This document shows, piece by piece, positions 1 to 5,648 of a stretch of 5,648 nucleotides of DNA (positions within the stretch are counted from its first letter, which is position 1; each line of letters opens with the position of its first letter). The notes beneath the pieces are model-generated. The model did no database searches and was not told the origin of the DNA. It was given only the letters and a program-made list of their open reading frames with translations. The stretch comes from Gorillibacterium sp. GTDB lineage: Bacteria; Bacillota; Bacilli; Paenibacillales; NBRC-103111. Made by a program: the position numbers and the translations under genes. The DNA lies in the NCBI GenBank assembly GCA_023511325.1, contig JAIMBU010000235.1, forward strand, positions 1 to 5,648, in the 5' to 3' direction.

Positions 1-13
1 TTTTACTGGTGAG

Positions 14-43
14 TATAATGGGAATATTGCATATCGAAGGGAG
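14..43 (+). promoter_or_regulatory. secD leader: possible -10 box and a distant ribosome binding site
   Basis: TATAAT at 14-19 matches the sigma-A -10 consensus exactly. Its -35 partner would lie before base 1, so the promoter cannot be confirmed and it has no adjacent extended -10 TGn. A purine-rich AAGGGAG at 37-43 is the only good Shine-Dalgarno candidate for secD. It ends 14 nt before the ATG at 58, longer than the usual 5-10 nt. An in-frame TAA at 16-18 with no other usual start codon before 58 supports the ATG at 58 despite this spacing. Confidence 0.3.
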
Positions 44-57
44 ACTATATCAGGATC

Positions 58-1287
58 ATGAATACCAAAAGATTCGTAGCATTTCTTTTGACGATCGTAC
101 TTATTCTGACTGTTGTTGGAGCGACAAGCCCCTACATTGCCAGCAAAGTCAGATTGGGTCTAGATCTGAAGGGCGGCTTTGAAATTCTATATGAAGCTAA
201 GCCACTACAAGCAGGCAAAAGTGTCACGCCAGAATCGCTCAACCAAACTGCTCGTAGTCTGGAGGATCGTGTAAACTCAGCAGGTGTTGCTGAACCAGAA
301 ATCACGACGGAAGGCAAAAACCGGATCCGGGCACGGATCGCCGGCGTTGGCAACCAAAGTGATGTTCGCAAGATGCTGAAGGAGCCTGCCAACCTGACTT
401 TCCGCAACTCAGCGGGAGAGATTGTCATGAATGGGGCAGACTTTGTACCGGGCGCTGCCAAGATTGGCTATGACCAAGCGAACCAACCGGTGATTGAGAT
501 CGAAGTTGTTGATAAGGCTAAGTTTGCTAAGGTTACTAAAGCTCTTACCGGACAACCTATGTCTATTTACCTTGACGAGAAAGAATTAGGTCATCCTGTG
601 GTTTCAGGTGAGTTGACGACAGGTAAAGCGACGATTACGGGCTACGACCTAGATGAAGCGAAGAACATTCGCAATACGATTAATCTCGGTGCATTGCCAC
701 TTCAGTTAACAGAGAAATATACAAATGCGGTTGATGCCACATTAGGCCAGGAATCACTGGATAAAACTTTGCTGGCAGGCTTTATCGCTTTTGTTTTGAT
801 TTTATTGTTTATGGGATTCTATTATCGGGTGCCAGGCTTGATCGCCTGTGTTACGCTCGTTGTGTTTGTATGGATGTTATTACTCGTTTATGTACTCCTG
901 AACGCATCATTAACGCTACCAGGTATCGCAGCCTTTGTACTTGGAGTTGGTATGGCTGTAGATGCGAATATTATCACGTACGAACGGATCAAGGAAGAAA
1001 TCCGTAGTGGCAAGAGCATTATGTCCGGTTTCCGGTCAGGCTCTAAAAATTCCTTCCGGACGGTTATGGACTCAAACCTGACAACCATGATCGCTGCTGC
1101 TGTTTTGTTCATGCTCGGCACGGGTACAATCAAGGGTTTTGCGTTGACCTTGATCTTCAGTATAATTATTAGCTTAATCACAAACATATTCTTATCGCGC
1201 GTGTTGCTCCAGCTTTTAATTCGCTCCAACGCTGCCAAAAAACCAGCTCATTTCGGAGTGAAGGAGGACGAAATTCATGCACTTTAA
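58..1287 (+). CDS. secD: Protein translocase subunit SecD
   Basis: SecD is a membrane subunit of the Sec export machinery. With SecF it couples the proton (or sodium) gradient to late steps of protein translocation through SecYEG, on the outer face of the membrane. The 409-residue protein has an N-terminal membrane helix (about 6-24), an extracellular region (about 28-235), and five more helices (about 237-256, 260-281, 288-306, 341-358, 360-388), the RND-like SecD layout. Family motifs are visible: LGLDLKGG at 33-40, GALPLQL at 211-217, and GMAVDANIITYERIKEE at 298-314. Asp302 in the last motif matches the proton-relay aspartate of SecD TM4. It is much shorter than E. coli SecD (about 615 residues), mainly because the extracellular domain is compact, as is usual in Bacillota. 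It overlaps secF by 11 nt. The start is the only usual start codon after an in-frame stop at 16-18. Confidence 0.96.
   Translation: MNTKRFVAFLLTIVLILTVVGATSPYIASKVRLGLDLKGGFEILYEAKPLQAGKSVTPESLNQTARSLEDRVNSAGVAEPEITTEGKNRIRARIAGVGNQSDVRKMLKEPANLTFRNSAGEIVMNGADFVPGAAKIGYDQANQPVIEIEVVDKAKFAKVTKALTGQPMSIYLDEKELGHPVVSGELTTGKATITGYDLDEAKNIRNTINLGALPLQLTEKYTNAVDATLGQESLDKTLLAGFIAFVLILLFMGFYYRVPGLIACVTLVVFVWMLLLVYVLLNASLTLPGIAAFVLGVGMAVDANIITYERIKEEIRSGKSIMSGFRSGSKNSFRTVMDSNLTTMIAAAVLFMLGTGTIKGFALTLIFSIIISLITNIFLSRVLLQLLIRSNAAKKPAHFGVKEDEIHAL
1261..1276 (+). promoter_or_regulatory. secF ribosome binding site inside secD
   Basis: AAGGAGG at 1261-1267 is a near-perfect Shine-Dalgarno sequence, 9 nt before the secF ATG at 1277. 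It lies within the last codons of secD. This fixes the secF start at 1277 rather than the later in-frame Met12 codon at 1310, and suggests translational coupling that keeps the two subunits in balance. Confidence 0.85.
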
Positions 1288-2188
1288 ATATAATGTCAAG
1301 TTTGACTTTATGAAGCACAGTAAGAAATTTTTCATCTTCTCGATTGACATCACCATCTTGGGTGCGATATTCCTACTGTCCGAAGGCTTTAACCGAGGTG
1401 TCGATTTCAAATCAGGAACAACCCTTGATATTTCGGCTAGCCAAACCATGCCTAAAGCCAAAGTACAGGAACTCATTACAACTGCTGGCTTCGCGAATGG
1501 AATTATCACGCCAGCGGGAGAACGAGTTTCCATCCGCTTCGCTAAAGTCCTTAGCCAAGAAGAAGTGGAAAAGGTCGAGAAGAGTTTTACCACTGCTTTT
1601 GGCAAGGACGTCGGAGTGGAAGAGAATACTGTAGATACGACATTAGCTCAGGAGTTGGCTAGCAAGGCAATTTATGCAGTTTTGATCGCCAGCTTGTTTA
1701 TCCTGGTCTATGTAGCACTTCGCTTTGAATGGCGGTTTGGGATTGCGGCTATTGTTGCGCTCCTGCATGACGCATTCATTGTCATCAGTGTCTTCTCCAT
1801 TTTCCACATTGAAGTAAACCTGACCTTTGTTGCGGCGATTCTGACAATTGTCGGTTATTCGATCAACGATACGATCGTTATCTTTGACCGGATTCGTGAA
1901 AATTTGCGTTTCTCCAAGCTCAAAAACTATGATGATCTCAAGCATCTGGTCAATGTCAGTGTTGGACAAACCTTTACTCGTTCGATTAACACGGTGTTAA
2001 TGGTATTCTTAGGTGCGTTGCTGTTGTTCATCTTTGGAGGAGAATCGATTCGGAACTTCTCACTTGCCATGCTGATCGGCCTTGTATCGGGTGCTTACTC
2101 CTCGATCATGATCGCCAGTCCTCTGTGGGCACTGATGAAAAAAGGCTCGTTGAACAAACCTAAAAGAGTTGCTGGCGCAAAAGACTAA
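1277..2188 (+). CDS. secF: Protein translocase subunit SecF
   Basis: SecF pairs with SecD in the proton-driven SecDF complex that helps release and pull exported proteins after SecA/SecYEG translocation. The 303-residue protein has an N-terminal helix (about 17-35), a small extracellular domain (about 38-128), and five further helices (about 129-148, 154-174, 181-203, 236-254, 261-286). Motifs seen are GVDFKSGT at 41-48 (a serine where many SecF proteins have a second glycine), GYSINDTIVIFDRIREN at 193-209, and the LIGLVSGAYSSIMIASP region at 266-282. Asp198 and Arg235 match by recalled alignment the proton-path residues Asp637 and Arg671 of Thermus SecDF. The leading MHFKYNVKFDFMKH segment is typical of SecF. 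It begins 11 nt before the secD stop behind a strong Shine-Dalgarno. Bacillus fuses SecD and SecF; here they are separate. A terminator-like hairpin lies about 90 nt downstream. Confidence 0.96.
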   Translation: MHFKYNVKFDFMKHSKKFFIFSIDITILGAIFLLSEGFNRGVDFKSGTTLDISASQTMPKAKVQELITTAGFANGIITPAGERVSIRFAKVLSQEEVEKVEKSFTTAFGKDVGVEENTVDTTLAQELASKAIYAVLIASLFILVYVALRFEWRFGIAAIVALLHDAFIVISVFSIFHIEVNLTFVAAILTIVGYSINDTIVIFDRIRENLRFSKLKNYDDLKHLVNVSVGQTFTRSINTVLMVFLGALLLFIFGGESIRNFSLAMLIGLVSGAYSSIMIASPLWALMKKGSLNKPKRVAGAKD

Positions 2189-2189
2189 G

Positions 2190-2255
2190 CAAGGATAAAC
2201 GTCTTGCAGTGTCCGTTGACACCACGCGTTTACCGATGGAGAATTACCCTTAAAC
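2190..2255 (+). repeat. Left arm of the intergenic inverted repeat, a nested palindrome
   Basis: The arm is itself palindromic: TAAACG (2196-2201) pairs with CGTTTA (2227-2232), and inside it GTGTC (2209-2213) pairs with GACAC (2218-2222) across a CGTT loop. It begins right after the secF stop codon. TTGACA at 2216-2221 lies in the inner stem. Because each arm is self-complementary, the left and right arms also resemble each other in direct orientation. Confidence 0.7.
2216..2244 (+). promoter_or_regulatory. Promoter-like pair in the left arm, facing right
   Basis: A perfect -35 hexamer TTGACA (2216-2221) is followed after 17 bp by GAGAAT (2239-2244), which matches TATAAT at 4 of 6 positions, including the important second A and last T. 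A transcript would start near 2251 and meet the hairpin at 2279 almost at once. The same pair is kept in the right arm on the other strand. The weak -10 and the possible role of these bases as arm sequence keep confidence low. Confidence 0.28.
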
Positions 2256-2278
2256 TTATGAATTTTGATGTAAAAAGA

Positions 2279-2318
2279 AGAGGCCGCGAAGAACATTTCT
2301 TGCGCGGCCTTTCATTTC
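2279..2318 (+). terminator. Intrinsic-terminator-like hairpin after secF, possibly bidirectional
   Basis: GGCCGCG (2282-2288) pairs with CGCGGCC (2303-2309). The stem extends inward through AAGAA (2289-2293) with TTCTT (2297-2301), leaving one unpaired G at 2302 and a CAT loop. On the + strand it is followed by the modest tail TTTCATTTC. On the - strand the tail is a better T-rich run (TCTTCTTTTT). It would end secDF transcripts and could also stop leftward ones. It sits inside the inverted-repeat element, about 90 nt after the secF stop. Confidence 0.75.
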
Positions 2319-2358
2319 GATTAAGGGTAAGCTGTTCTATACGGTTCTTCCATTTTTT

Positions 2359-2402
2359 AAGAAACGGGGTTCGTCCCGCTAAGGATGGCGAAGCCGTTTC
2401 TT
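2359..2402. repeat. Hairpin inside the intergenic element
   Basis: AAGAAACGG (2359-2367) is perfectly complementary to CCGTTTCTT (2394-2402), a 9-bp stem. The 26-nt loop can form a smaller hairpin, CGGGG (2365-2369) with TCCCG (2374-2378) around a TTCG tetraloop. That small hairpin uses bases of the larger stem, so the two compete in part. No uridine run follows on the + strand that would make it a terminator. Role unknown. Confidence 0.5.
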
Positions 2403-2410
2403 CTTGTTCC

Positions 2411-2477
2411 CTAAAAGGTTTATTCTCCTTCGGTAAACGTACAGTGTCAAAGGACACCGATAAATGTTTATTCCTTG
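2411..2477 (-). repeat. Right arm of the intergenic inverted repeat, a nested palindrome
   Basis: This arm is the inverted counterpart of 2190-2255. It has the same internal design: TAAACGT (2434-2440) pairs with ATGTTTA (2464-2470) with one G-T wobble, and inside it GTGTC (2444-2448) pairs with GACAC (2453-2457) around an AAAG loop. TAAAC at 2434-2438 can also pair with GTTTA at 2418-2422, so two exclusive folds are possible. The arm ends 37 nt before the start codon of the CDF-like gene. Confidence 0.65.
2422..2450 (-). promoter_or_regulatory. Promoter-like pair in the right arm, facing left
   Basis: On the - strand TTGACA (2450 down to 2445) is followed after 17 bp by GAGAAT (2427 down to 2422), the same pair and spacing as in the left arm. 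A transcript starting near 2415 and running left would pass the hairpin at 2359-2402 and end at the bidirectional hairpin with its T-rich tail near 2270, giving an RNA of roughly 145 nt. This is inference; the -10 element is weak. Confidence 0.3.
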
Positions 2478-2504
2478 AGAATCTCTCTTGGTTATCTGAG
2501 ATGC

Positions 2505-2510
2505 GAGGTG
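2505..2510 (+). promoter_or_regulatory. Ribosome binding site deciding the CDF-like start
   Basis: GAGGTG at 2505-2510 matches the 16S anti-Shine-Dalgarno partner. Two in-frame ATG codons follow at 2512 and 2515. The GAGG core ends 3 nt before the first and 6 nt before the second, so 2515 is the better placed start. An in-frame TGA at 2497-2499 rules out any start further upstream. Confidence 0.6.
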
Positions 2511-2514
2511 CATG

Positions 2515-3435
2515 ATGCCGAAACAAAGACATCAATTCGGTAATTTAGGCAAAACTGTAATCTTTACGTTACTTTTTGCACTCATCAAAGGCACTGCGGG
2601 ATGGGCTGCGGGTAGCATCGTGCTGATTGTAGATGCGCTCCATTCCTTATCGCGGATTCTAGCGCCGGTCGCCAGAAACGCGATAAGGAATACAGATGGT
2701 AAGGATAAAGCAAAAGTGGCGAAATATGAACCTTTGGCTCCATTTTTGTTTGCAGCATTTTTACTTTTTCTTGGGTTTGAAGCCCTTTATCATGCAGCTG
2801 TGGTGCTTTTTACGGGGGAAAGCAGTCCGCTTATGATGGCATCTAGACCATGGGCTGCCTTAATTGCTTTCGTTTTTGTTTGTATATGCGTTCTTTCCAG
2901 GTTTGTATCACTGAAGGGTACGCAAGCATACGCTCCTATGCTTTATTCAGGACTCTGGCCTTCATTACTTGCTCTCCTTGGTAGTGGTGCATTAGCTTTT
3001 GCTGCTCTACTGGGTACCCGATTAGCCTCCCGTTTGGATGCATTAGCGGCATTGGTTACAGCCGTGTTGATCCTCAGAACAGGCTGGAGGGCAGCGATAG
3101 GGATCACACCGGATTGGTCCACTCTTGAACAGGAGCATCATGATACACAAGAACTGATCAAGGCTGCTGAAGAAGTGAAGGGTGTTATTACGGTTAAAGA
3201 ATTAACTGCTTGTGAGCAAGGTCATTACGTTTCAGTATCCTTAACATTATGTGTAAACCCTCGAATTACGGTTACTGAAGGTCAGGAGATTGCGCGTGCG
3301 TTGCGCAGTCATCTGATGGAACGTTTTCTGCACATTGCAGAGGTGCATGTTATTGTACTTCCATACGACAGAGGGTATCCGTACAATAGCAGTGTACATA
3401 CGGGGACAGAATACTATCCGCCGATGCTGCAGTAG
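2515..3435 (+). CDS. CDF-family (cation diffusion facilitator) membrane protein with degenerate metal site
   Basis: CDF proteins are dimeric antiporters that export Zn, Mn, Fe or Co in exchange for protons. Numbered from the ATG at 2515 (306 residues), six helices are visible (about 14-31, 33-53, 73-99, 113-131, 140-167, 175-188), followed by a cytoplasmic domain (about 208-285). Family landmarks remain: DALHSLS at 40-46 in helix 2, YEPLAP after the 2-3 loop, DALAALVTAVLILRTGW in helix 6, and a C-terminal domain of the usual fold pattern. The transport ligands are mostly gone. Helix 2 should read HxxxD but reads His43-Ser-Leu-Ser-Arg47. Helix 5 should carry HxxxD, but the matching stretch is YSGLWPSLL (144-152). 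The histidine-rich HPYGH loop is replaced by KAKVAKYEP. The frame is intact, so this is not an ordinary pseudogene. It may have a new metal or substrate, a regulatory role, or be inactive. An ATG at 2512 would add one residue. Confidence 0.78.
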   Translation: MPKQRHQFGNLGKTVIFTLLFALIKGTAGWAAGSIVLIVDALHSLSRILAPVARNAIRNTDGKDKAKVAKYEPLAPFLFAAFLLFLGFEALYHAAVVLFTGESSPLMMASRPWAALIAFVFVCICVLSRFVSLKGTQAYAPMLYSGLWPSLLALLGSGALAFAALLGTRLASRLDALAALVTAVLILRTGWRAAIGITPDWSTLEQEHHDTQELIKAAEEVKGVITVKELTACEQGHYVSVSLTLCVNPRITVTEGQEIARALRSHLMERFLHIAEVHVIVLPYDRGYPYNSSVHTGTEYYPPMLQ

Positions 3436-3496
3436 CTTTTGAGACCACGGTCAGTAAGTATTTTTTATCATACTTCAAAAAGGGAGGGGAGACAAA
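3436..3496 (+). other. Gap before recJ with a weak hairpin and strong ribosome binding site
   Basis: In this 61-nt gap AAGTAT (3456-3461) pairs with ATACTT (3470-3475) around an 8-nt T-rich loop; it is AT-rich, weak and lacks a following T-run. AGGGAGG (3481-3487), in a run of purines, contains GGAGG ending 9 nt before the recJ ATG at 3497. I see no convincing promoter or terminator, so recJ is probably read from upstream together with the CDF-like gene. Confidence 0.5.
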
Positions 3497-5648
3497 ATGC
3501 TGCCTTCCAAAGCAAGATGGACGTTCGGCCAAGTGGATGAAGCTGCGGTTACGGAGCTTTCGTCCCAGCTTTCACTTGATCCGATTGTCGCAAGATTACT
3601 TGTATCCCGCGGCTTTCGTTCGGTAGAAGAGGCAAAGAGTTTTTTGCAAGCAGACACGGGTCATTTACATGATCCTTTTCTTTTTGATGGAATGGATCTA
3701 GCCGTTAATCGAATTCGCAAGGCGGTAGAACAACGCGAGAAGATTCGTATCTACGGTGATTATGATGCGGATGGAGTTAGCAGTACCGCGCTGATGATTC
3801 GTCTGTTTCGAGAACTTGGTGCTGATTTTGATTTTTACATTCCTCATCGGGTGAAAGAAGGGTATGGCCTAAATCGTGGGGCCATTGAACAAGCGAAATC
3901 AGACTCCATTGATCTGATTGTTACGGTTGATACAGGGATAAGCGCATTGGAAGAAATTGCTTATGCAGCGGAGCTAGGCATTGAAGTTGTAGTTACAGAC
4001 CATCATGAACCACCTGCTGTACTTCCTTCTGCAATCGCGATTATTAATCCGAAAAAGCAAGGTTGCCCTTATCCATTCAAACAATTGGCTGGTGCAGGAG
4101 TTGCCTTTAAGCTGGCACAGGCATTACTCGGTCGAGTACCTGAGGAATTAATGGATATTGCAGCGATCGGTACGGTTGGCGATTTAATGACGCTTACGGA
4201 TGAGAACCGGATTATTGTTAAGCTAGGCTTGCAGCGGATGCGTTCTGGAACATACCCCGGTATTAAGGCACTTCTCGATGTTGCTGGTATCGATAAAAAA
4301 GCAGTGAATGCTGGACATATTGGTTTCTCACTGGCGCCACGTATCAATGCGAGTGGTCGAATGGGCTCCGCGGATGATGCTGTAAAACTACTGATTACGG
4401 ATAGTCCAGAAGAAGCTAAGGCAATAGCTGCGAGTCTAGACAATTTAAACAAAGAAAGACAAGGAGTTGTCGATGGCATTGTTGGTGCAGCTATGGCTCA
4501 AGCGGAGCAAAGCATCAAAGCGGATGCCTCTAAGGTCATTGTTGTAGCCGGAGAAGGGTGGAATGTCGGCGTTATTGGTATCGTTGCCTCCAAACTAATG
4601 GATCGTTTTTATCGTCCGACCATTGTGCTTAGTATCGATCCATTTACAGGACTTGCCAAGGGTTCTGCTCGTTCAATCGTTGGTTTTGACATGCACCTGG
4701 CGTTGACGGAGTGTGCTGATCTTTTGGAGCACTACGGTGGACATCAGATGGCGGCAGGGATGACGTTGCACCAAGACCATATTCCGGTTTTTCAAAGCAG
4801 ACTACAGCAATTGGCTACGGAATGGTTGACAGAGGAAGATTATGTACCGGTGCTAAATGCGGATCTGGAATGCCAGCTAGAGGGACAGCCATTGCGCTGG
4901 ATTCGTGAATTAGAAAAGTTGGGACCCTTCGGTGTGGGTAACCCGGCTCCACGATTTATATTTTCCAGTGTACGTGTATTGGATAAGAAGCGAATGGGGA
5001 AAGATAATCGCCATCTGAAGCTTCAGGTCAGCAATGATGCCCCAGCAGCACAAGTTGGAAAACCAATCCAGATGGATGCGGTCGGATTTGGCAAGGGACA
5101 TTTAGAGGGGGACATCTCCTCAACATCTAGGGTTGATCTGCTAGGCGAATTGTCGATCAATGAATGGAACGGCATGGAGAAAGCCCAGATGATTATTCAG
5201 GATATGCGCATTCAAGAGAGTCAAGTGTTTGATTTCCGCGGTGCCCCTGATCATGACATGAGATGGATGAGTTTAGTAGATCGCTGCGAGCTTGTCGGTA
5301 TTGTCTTTGCTTCTCAAGAGGAAGCTGAAGCCTTGTTAGGTCCGGAAGTTGGACCATTCACTTCCCGTTGGTATTATTCTCCGGAGAATGGGACGATGCT
5401 TCAAGTGCGTGGGCAGACGGATGGTCAATATGCTTATGGTGATCTGCAGCAGGTGATCCTGTATTCGCTACCCACCTCGATGGTGGCAATGACTGAGGCA
5501 CTTTTGCAGGCTAAGCAAGCGAAACGAATTTATGCGGTATTCAAGGAAACAAAGGCATCGCGTGAAGCTATGCCTGGTAAAGAGATGTTCAAACAGGTAT
5601 ATGCTCTGCTTAGGCATGGAGATGGTCAGAAACAGACGAGTATAGATC
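3497..5648 (+). CDS. recJ: Single-stranded-DNA-specific exonuclease RecJ (3' end outside window)
   Basis: RecJ degrades single-stranded DNA 5' to 3' in the cytoplasm during recombinational repair, mismatch repair and stalled-fork processing. The frame is open for 717 codons and cut by the window edge; the full protein is probably near 780-800 residues. DHH-superfamily motifs are intact: YGDYDADG at 86-93, VDTGIS at 144-149, DHH at 168-170, GTVGD at 225-229 and PRINASGR at 281-288. These supply the metal-binding aspartates and histidines (Asp88, Asp90, Asp145, Asp168, His169, His170, Asp229). The DHHA1 part follows, with GWNVGVIGIVASK (354-366), GSARS (389-393) and GGHQMAAG (414-421). An OB-fold region includes GPFGVGNP at 476-483. 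From about 577 (VFDFRG) comes the Firmicutes RecJ C-terminal extension, absent from E. coli RecJ. The ATG follows a strong Shine-Dalgarno. No damaged motif or frameshift is seen. Confidence 0.95.
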   Translation, partial: MLPSKARWTFGQVDEAAVTELSSQLSLDPIVARLLVSRGFRSVEEAKSFLQADTGHLHDPFLFDGMDLAVNRIRKAVEQREKIRIYGDYDADGVSSTALMIRLFRELGADFDFYIPHRVKEGYGLNRGAIEQAKSDSIDLIVTVDTGISALEEIAYAAELGIEVVVTDHHEPPAVLPSAIAIINPKKQGCPYPFKQLAGAGVAFKLAQALLGRVPEELMDIAAIGTVGDLMTLTDENRIIVKLGLQRMRSGTYPGIKALLDVAGIDKKAVNAGHIGFSLAPRINASGRMGSADDAVKLLITDSPEEAKAIAASLDNLNKERQGVVDGIVGAAMAQAEQSIKADASKVIVVAGEGWNVGVIGIVASKLMDRFYRPTIVLSIDPFTGLAKGSARSIVGFDMHLALTECADLLEHYGGHQMAAGMTLHQDHIPVFQSRLQQLATEWLTEEDYVPVLNADLECQLEGQPLRWIRELEKLGPFGVGNPAPRFIFSSVRVLDKKRMGKDNRHLKLQVSNDAPAAQVGKPIQMDAVGFGKGHLEGDISSTSRVDLLGELSINEWNGMEKAQMIIQDMRIQESQVFDFRGAPDHDMRWMSLVDRCELVGIVFASQEEAEALLGPEVGPFTSRWYYSPENGTMLQVRGQTDGQYAYGDLQQVILYSLPTSMVAMTEALLQAKQAKRIYAVFKETKASREAMPGKEMFKQVYALLRHGDGQKQTSID

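Larger units (their letters stand above)
2190..2477. repeat. Intergenic element with ~66-bp imperfect terminal inverted repeats, possibly MITE-like
   Basis: This stretch fills most of the 323-bp gap between secF and the CDF-like gene. Its two ends are inverted copies: 2190-2255 aligns with the reverse complement of 2411-2477 at 50 of 66 positions with one single-base gap (hand alignment). The longest shared runs are CGTTTACCG, GGAGAAT, TTGACAC and CAAGGA. The similarity stops at 2190 and 2477, giving sharp edges. The interior holds a terminator-like hairpin (2279-2318), a second hairpin (2359-2402), and no transposase or other credible gene. Long terminal inverted repeats around a short non-coding core fit a miniature inverted-repeat transposable element. 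A structured RNA or a palindromic regulatory region is also possible. I see no clear target-site duplication, and only one copy is in the window, so mobility is inference. Confidence 0.55.

Noticed and set aside
2332..2511. Metal riboswitch or T-box leader ahead of the CDF-like gene
   Set aside because: I looked for T-box (GGTGG-ACCGCG type), Mn (yybP-ykoY), Mg (M-box) and Ni/Co riboswitch core motifs and recognised none. The structure is better explained by the inverted-repeat arms.
2204..2515. 103-codon + strand open frame in the secF-CDF gap
   Set aside because: It runs through both inverted-repeat arms and the terminator hairpin, lacks a ribosome binding site, and its product shows no recognisable domain. 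It looks like chance openness in repeat sequence.
2230..2535. 101-codon - strand open frame over the same gap
   Set aside because: It is antisense to the element and the start of the CDF-like gene, and its composition reflects the repeat and hairpins. No protein family is recognisable.
3443..3466. GACC-AC-GGTC followed by a T-run as a terminator after the CDF-like gene
   Set aside because: The possible stem is only 3-4 bp with a tiny loop, and the T-run starts about 8 nt later; too weak for intrinsic termination.
3439..3468. Possible recJ promoter (TTGAGA with TTTTAT downstream)
   Set aside because: Both hexamers match poorly and the region is simply T-rich; not enough to call a promoter.
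4069..4479. 136-codon - strand open frame inside recJ
   Set aside because: It lies wholly antisense to conserved RecJ motifs, which explain the sequence; it is a shadow of the real gene. The same applies to the antisense frames in secD and secF.

Overview
The window looks like a chromosomal segment from a Bacillota bacterium, most likely Paenibacillus or a close relative. Shine-Dalgarno sites are strong, base composition is moderate, SecD and SecF are separate short proteins (Bacillus fuses them), and RecJ carries the long C-terminal extension typical of Firmicutes. The order secD, secF, CDF-like membrane protein, recJ matches what I remember of Paenibacillus chromosomes, where apt and relA usually follow. 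That placement is inference, not a database result.

Layout, all genes on the + strand. Positions 1-57 hold the secD leader, with a -10-like TATAAT. secD (58-1287) and secF (1277-2188) overlap by 11 nt, with the secF ribosome binding site inside secD, so they form one translationally coupled unit. Positions 2189-2511 hold no credible gene but are highly structured. Next is a six-helix CDF-family protein (2515-3435) that has lost most metal ligands of its family. After a 61-nt gap, recJ starts at 3497 and runs off the right edge, with 717 codons visible.

The three blocks do different jobs. SecD and SecF form the membrane subcomplex that uses the proton (or sodium) gradient to help complete protein export through SecYEG. 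The CDF-like protein would be predicted to move divalent metals, but its transport site looks broken. RecJ is a 5'-3' single-strand DNA exonuclease for recombination and repair. No functional link beyond synteny is visible.

The main discovery candidate is the secF-CDF gap. Positions 2190-2477 form a 288-bp element bounded by imperfect inverted repeats of about 66 bp (50 of 66 aligned positions identical, by hand). Each arm is itself a nested palindrome, and each keeps an inward-facing TTGACA-N17-GAGAAT promoter-like pair. The interior holds an intrinsic-terminator-like hairpin and a second hairpin. It may be a MITE-like non-autonomous element or a source of a small RNA; the sequence alone cannot decide.
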